DNA of 7,915 bases from Melioribacteraceae bacterium (GTDB lineage: Bacteria > Bacteroidota > Ignavibacteria > Ignavibacteriales > Melioribacteraceae), in the NCBI GenBank assembly GCA_015486905.1, contig WFQV01000295.1:1-7915 (forward strand), given 5' to 3'. Below are positions 5,515-7,915 of this stretch, piece after piece (position 1 is the first letter of the stretch; every line of letters starts with the position of its first letter). Under the pieces are notes generated by a model. It was given only the letters and a program-made list of their open reading frames with translations, did not search any database and was not told the DNA's origin. The translations under genes were made by a program, and so were the position numbers.

Positions 5515-5583
5515 AATTTACTCCTCATGCATTCATCATTCATAATCATTAACTTGGGTATCTTAAACTTAGTCATGTATGTT

Positions 5584-6873
5584 TCATTTAACTATTTCCT
5601 CAAAAACTTCCGCTAATTTTTTTGTTATTTGCTTTCTCGAGTATTTTTCCGATTTGAATTGGAAAGGATTTTTGCCTTGCTTCCAATTCGAATAATACTC
5701 CTTAAGAAGGCGGTAAGCACCTTCTTCGTCTTGGTAGTCAATCATTTTGCCGCTGTCCGTTTCTTTCAAAATTTTGTTTGCATCTCCGTCAATAGGACCA
5801 ATTGCGTAAATGGGCTTTTTACAACCCAAGTACTCAAACATCTTACCCGTGAGAAAGCCTTTGTTATTAGGCACATCGTCAATTACAAGCAGCAGGCAGT
5901 CCGAATGTAAAAGGATTTTTGTCGATTCGTTGTGAGGCACAAAGCGCATTAACTCAAAATATTTTTCAAGCTCTCTCTTTTCAATTTCTTCGTGAAATTC
6001 CGATGCAAATCTTCCGGCAAAACTAAAACGAATATCGGTAATTCCCTCTTCTTTGAAACGTGAAAGTGCGGCAAAAAGAGGGTAAGGCACTCTGTCTTTG
6101 GAAATTGAGCCTGTGTAAGCAATTGTAAATTTTTCGTTTTTTTGACTTTCAATTTTTACAAAATCCGTTTCGTCATAACCGTTTGGTATTACAAAATATT
6201 TTTTGCCCGGCGCTTTTTTCTCCAGCAGCAAAGCAATGTCCCTGCTTATCGTAACCATGGCATCGGTTGATGCTAATGTTTTCTTTTCAAGGCGGTAATC
6301 TATTGCCACGGAAATTTTGCTCCGCTTCAAATTTTGGTAGTAAACTATTTCAAGCCACGGGTCGCGGAAATCCGCCACCCACTTGGCTTTGGTAGCACAA
6401 GCTAATCTCCGCCCAATAATAGCAACGGTTGCGGGGGGTGAGCTTGTAAAAATTAAATTGATTCCTTCTTTCTCGATTATTTCTTTTCCTTTGTTTACCG
6501 CGAAAGGAACCCACCCGATTTTTGCGTCGGGAATAAAAAAATTTGCACGGACAAATCGCGCAAATTTCTCACGTAAAGTAACATTTTCCTTGTTAATTAA
6601 AACATCGTTAGGAATTGTGTCCGTGGGCTTTTTGCCTGTAAATTTTTTGTAGAGAGCAAAAGGTTCGGCAGACTTGGTTTTAAATATTTTTGCCTCGCGG
6701 GGAATGTCGCCGGCAAGGGATTCATCGTAAACAGGGGCGTCCGGATTATTTACCGTAAGCACAAAAGGCTGCCAGCCAAATTCGGGCAAGTACTTGGTAA
6801 ACTTCAGAATTCGCTGAACGCCGGGACCTCCCGCCGGAGGCCAATAATATGTAACAATTAGAACCTTTTTCAA
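5584..6873 (-). CDS. Glycosyltransferase family 4 protein (GT-B fold)
   Basis: This 429-residue enzyme probably transfers a sugar from a nucleotide donor during surface polysaccharide assembly; donor and acceptor cannot be read from the sequence. The N-terminal Rossmann half starts KKVLIVTYYWPPAGGPGVQR (2-20), a glycine-rich loop typical of these enzymes, and includes WVADFRDPW (165-173). The C-terminal half has VIPNGYDETDF (228-238), IAYTGSISKDR (251-261), SFAGRF (284-289) and GFLTGKMFEYLGCKKPI (339-355), the donor-binding region with E347. No transmembrane segment is evident. The start is TTG at 6873: the frame has a TAG two codons upstream, and the family motif begins immediately. AAGGAG lies 14 nt upstream inside the preceding gene. 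The gene begins 8 bp after the other glycosyltransferase, so they are almost surely co-transcribed. It ends in TGA. Confidence 0.9.
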   Translation of the reverse strand: MKKVLIVTYYWPPAGGPGVQRILKFTKYLPEFGWQPFVLTVNNPDAPVYDESLAGDIPREAKIFKTKSAEPFALYKKFTGKKPTDTIPNDVLINKENVTLREKFARFVRANFFIPDAKIGWVPFAVNKGKEIIEKEGINLIFTSSPPATVAIIGRRLACATKAKWVADFRDPWLEIVYYQNLKRSKISVAIDYRLEKKTLASTDAMVTISRDIALLLEKKAPGKKYFVIPNGYDETDFVKIESQKNEKFTIAYTGSISKDRVPYPLFAALSRFKEEGITDIRFSFAGRFASEFHEEIEKRELEKYFELMRFVPHNESTKILLHSDCLLLVIDDVPNNKGFLTGKMFEYLGCKKPIYAIGPIDGDANKILKETDSGKMIDYQDEEGAYRLLKEYYSNWKQGKNPFQFKSEKYSRKQITKKLAEVFEEIVK

Positions 6874-6881
6874 ATTCTACT

Positions 6882-7915
6882 TTAACTCTCCTTGTTTAAA
6901 ACCAAACTCATCATCTCTTCAACGAATTTATTCCAAGAATATTTAGACAACTCTTGCCGAATGTTGCCGGCAAAATTTATTTTGTCCTTCCTTTCAAAAA
7001 ATTTTTGAATAGCCTTTGCCAAAGCCACGGGGTTATTCGGTTCGGTAATGTAACCGTTGTAATCGTCTTTCACAATTTCACCCAATCCGCCTACGTTAGT
7101 AGCAATTACGGGCTTCAAAAAATTGTTCGCAATTTGAACTATTCCGCTTTGTGTTGCGTCTTTGTAAGGAAGCACAACCGCATCCGCGGCGGAAAAATAA
7201 TATTTCACTTCCGAAGTGGGGATAAAATCTTCTCGTAATATTACGAAATCTCTAATGTCGAGACGGTCGATTAAGTCGATGTATTTCTGCCTATCGACGT
7301 AAAATTCGCCCGCTATTATTAGTTTAAACGAGAGTTCGTTTTTCAGAATTCCTACCGCTTTTAAAAGGACGTCCAAACCCTTGTAATCTCTAATGAAACC
7401 AAAGAAGAGGAGTGTTTTACCGCCTTTAATGTTAATTCTTTTCAACGCTTCTTCCTTAGCTACTGCTTCCCCAAAATTAGAATAAACCGGATGGAAAAGA
7501 AGTTTTTCTTTTGCTTTTGGTTTTATTTTAAATAAATACTCGTGCACGGATTTACTCATTGTTATAAAATAATCCACTGCGTTGAAAAAATATTTTGTAA
7601 ATGCGATGTCCCCGGGTTTCTTTTCGTGAGGGATTACGTTGTCGCAAATCACAATTGTTTTTGTAATTCCGTTACGTTTGGCAATTCTTGTAATAGTCCC
7701 GAACGCCGGAGCAAAGAAAGGCATCCAGTATTTGAAAATCAACAAATCGGATTTTTCTTTTTTGATTTTTCTACCGATTTTAATCCAGTTGAGCGGATTG
7801 ATTGAATCTACAAGAACTTCGGTGTGAATTTTCTCAACCTCATCTCCTTCCGTTTGAGTTTTGCCGGGGAAAAATATTTTAGGGTATTGCCTTTTAAATG
7901 TTACTACATTTGTAG
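6882..7915 (-). CDS. Glycosyltransferase family 4 protein (5' partial)
   Basis: The frame is open to the right edge. The visible 343 residues begin with TNVVTFKRQYPKIFFPGK, an N-terminal motif I associate with this glycosyltransferase group, so probably only a few dozen residues are missing. A TTG at 7745 would be an artificial start because the 56 residues before it continue the domain. The C-terminal half shows GT4 signatures: LLFFGFIRDYKGLDVLLKA (168-186), KLIIAGEFY (197-205), DAVVLPYKDATQSGIVQIA (244-262), PVIATNVGGLGEIV (268-281) and NGYITEPNN (286-294). The protein acts in the cytoplasm or at the inner membrane face in polysaccharide assembly; the sugar donor is unknown. It precedes the second glycosyltransferase by 8 bp in the same direction and likely belongs to one operon continuing beyond the window. 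Confidence 0.9.
   Translation of the reverse strand, partial: TNVVTFKRQYPKIFFPGKTQTEGDEVEKIHTEVLVDSINPLNWIKIGRKIKKEKSDLLIFKYWMPFFAPAFGTITRIAKRNGITKTIVICDNVIPHEKKPGDIAFTKYFFNAVDYFITMSKSVHEYLFKIKPKAKEKLLFHPVYSNFGEAVAKEEALKRINIKGGKTLLFFGFIRDYKGLDVLLKAVGILKNELSFKLIIAGEFYVDRQKYIDLIDRLDIRDFVILREDFIPTSEVKYYFSAADAVVLPYKDATQSGIVQIANNFLKPVIATNVGGLGEIVKDDYNGYITEPNNPVALAKAIQKFFERKDKINFAGNIRQELSKYSWNKFVEEMMSLVLNKES
6888..6893 (-). promoter_or_regulatory. Ribosome-binding site for the TTG-started glycosyltransferase
   Basis: AAGGAG on the minus strand lies within the last codons of the upstream gene, 14 nt before the TTG at 6873. The spacing is long but it is the only purine-rich candidate. It suggests translation coupled to the upstream gene. 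Confidence 0.45.

Larger units (their letters stand above)
5191..5583. other. 393-bp repeat-rich spacer between the epimerase and glycosyltransferase genes
   Basis: There is no supported gene here; short open frames on both strands have no family signal or ribosome-binding site. From right to left in wecB transcription order it holds an array of 8-bp ATCCAATC-like units (5475-5514), a palindromic element (5434-5471), a stretch with two small hairpins (5295-5329) and the wecB ribosome-binding site. The wecB promoter, if separate from the glycosyltransferase operon, must lie here. I found no exact TTTG / TAnnTTTG pair. Confidence 0.6.

Noticed and set aside
6815..6840. Palindromic element core in the glycosyltransferase gene (GCGGGAGG-type sequence)
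   Set aside because: These bases encode the conserved WPPAGGPGVQR motif and need no insertion to explain them.
7743..7745. TTG at 7743-7745 as the true start of the right-hand glycosyltransferase
   Set aside because: The 56 in-frame residues upstream include the FKRQYP and FPGK motifs and belong to the protein.

Overview
The window looks like a chromosomal piece of a Bacteroidota/Ignavibacteria-type bacterium. The main evidence is a type IX secretion (T9SS) C-terminal sorting domain of the form common in Ignavibacteria, ending in VYFYKLQ, then QQSRKMILEE. Low GC and AT-rich spacers fit this placement. The taxon is an inference from family resemblance, not a database result.

Layout. Positions 1-1120 (+) hold the 3' part of a secreted protein of unknown function with a T9SS sorting domain. 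That domain carries two in-frame palindromic insertions (764-784 and about 823-929). Positions 1168-2331 (+) hold a DUF1016/YhcG-family PDDEXK nuclease gene split by one in-frame TGA where the family has Trp. A broken 68-bp second copy of the sorting-domain end lies beyond it (2411-2478), so the nuclease gene sits between two sorting-domain 3' ends. Positions 2665-3963 (+) encode an AlbA_2 / HATPase / winged-helix protein with a perfect 4 x 12-bp in-frame repeat. Convergent to it, positions 4147-5190 (-) encode a non-hydrolysing UDP-GlcNAc 2-epimerase. A 393-bp spacer follows, full of hairpins and 8-bp repeats. Two family-4 glycosyltransferases (5584-6873 and 6882 to beyond 7915, both -) lie only 8 bp apart.

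How the parts fit. The right half is the edge of a surface-polysaccharide locus: the epimerase supplies a ManNAc-type nucleotide sugar and the two glycosyltransferases build glycan. The left half is accessory: an exported protein, a nuclease of a family often linked to DNA defence or restriction, and a probable DNA-binding regulator. Palindromic or tandem repeats have entered three neighbouring genes without breaking frame. Two of them share a hairpin core with a copy in the spacer, which resembles the genic palindromic elements known from Rickettsia. That, together with the sorting-domain duplication around the nuclease gene, is the most unusual content here.
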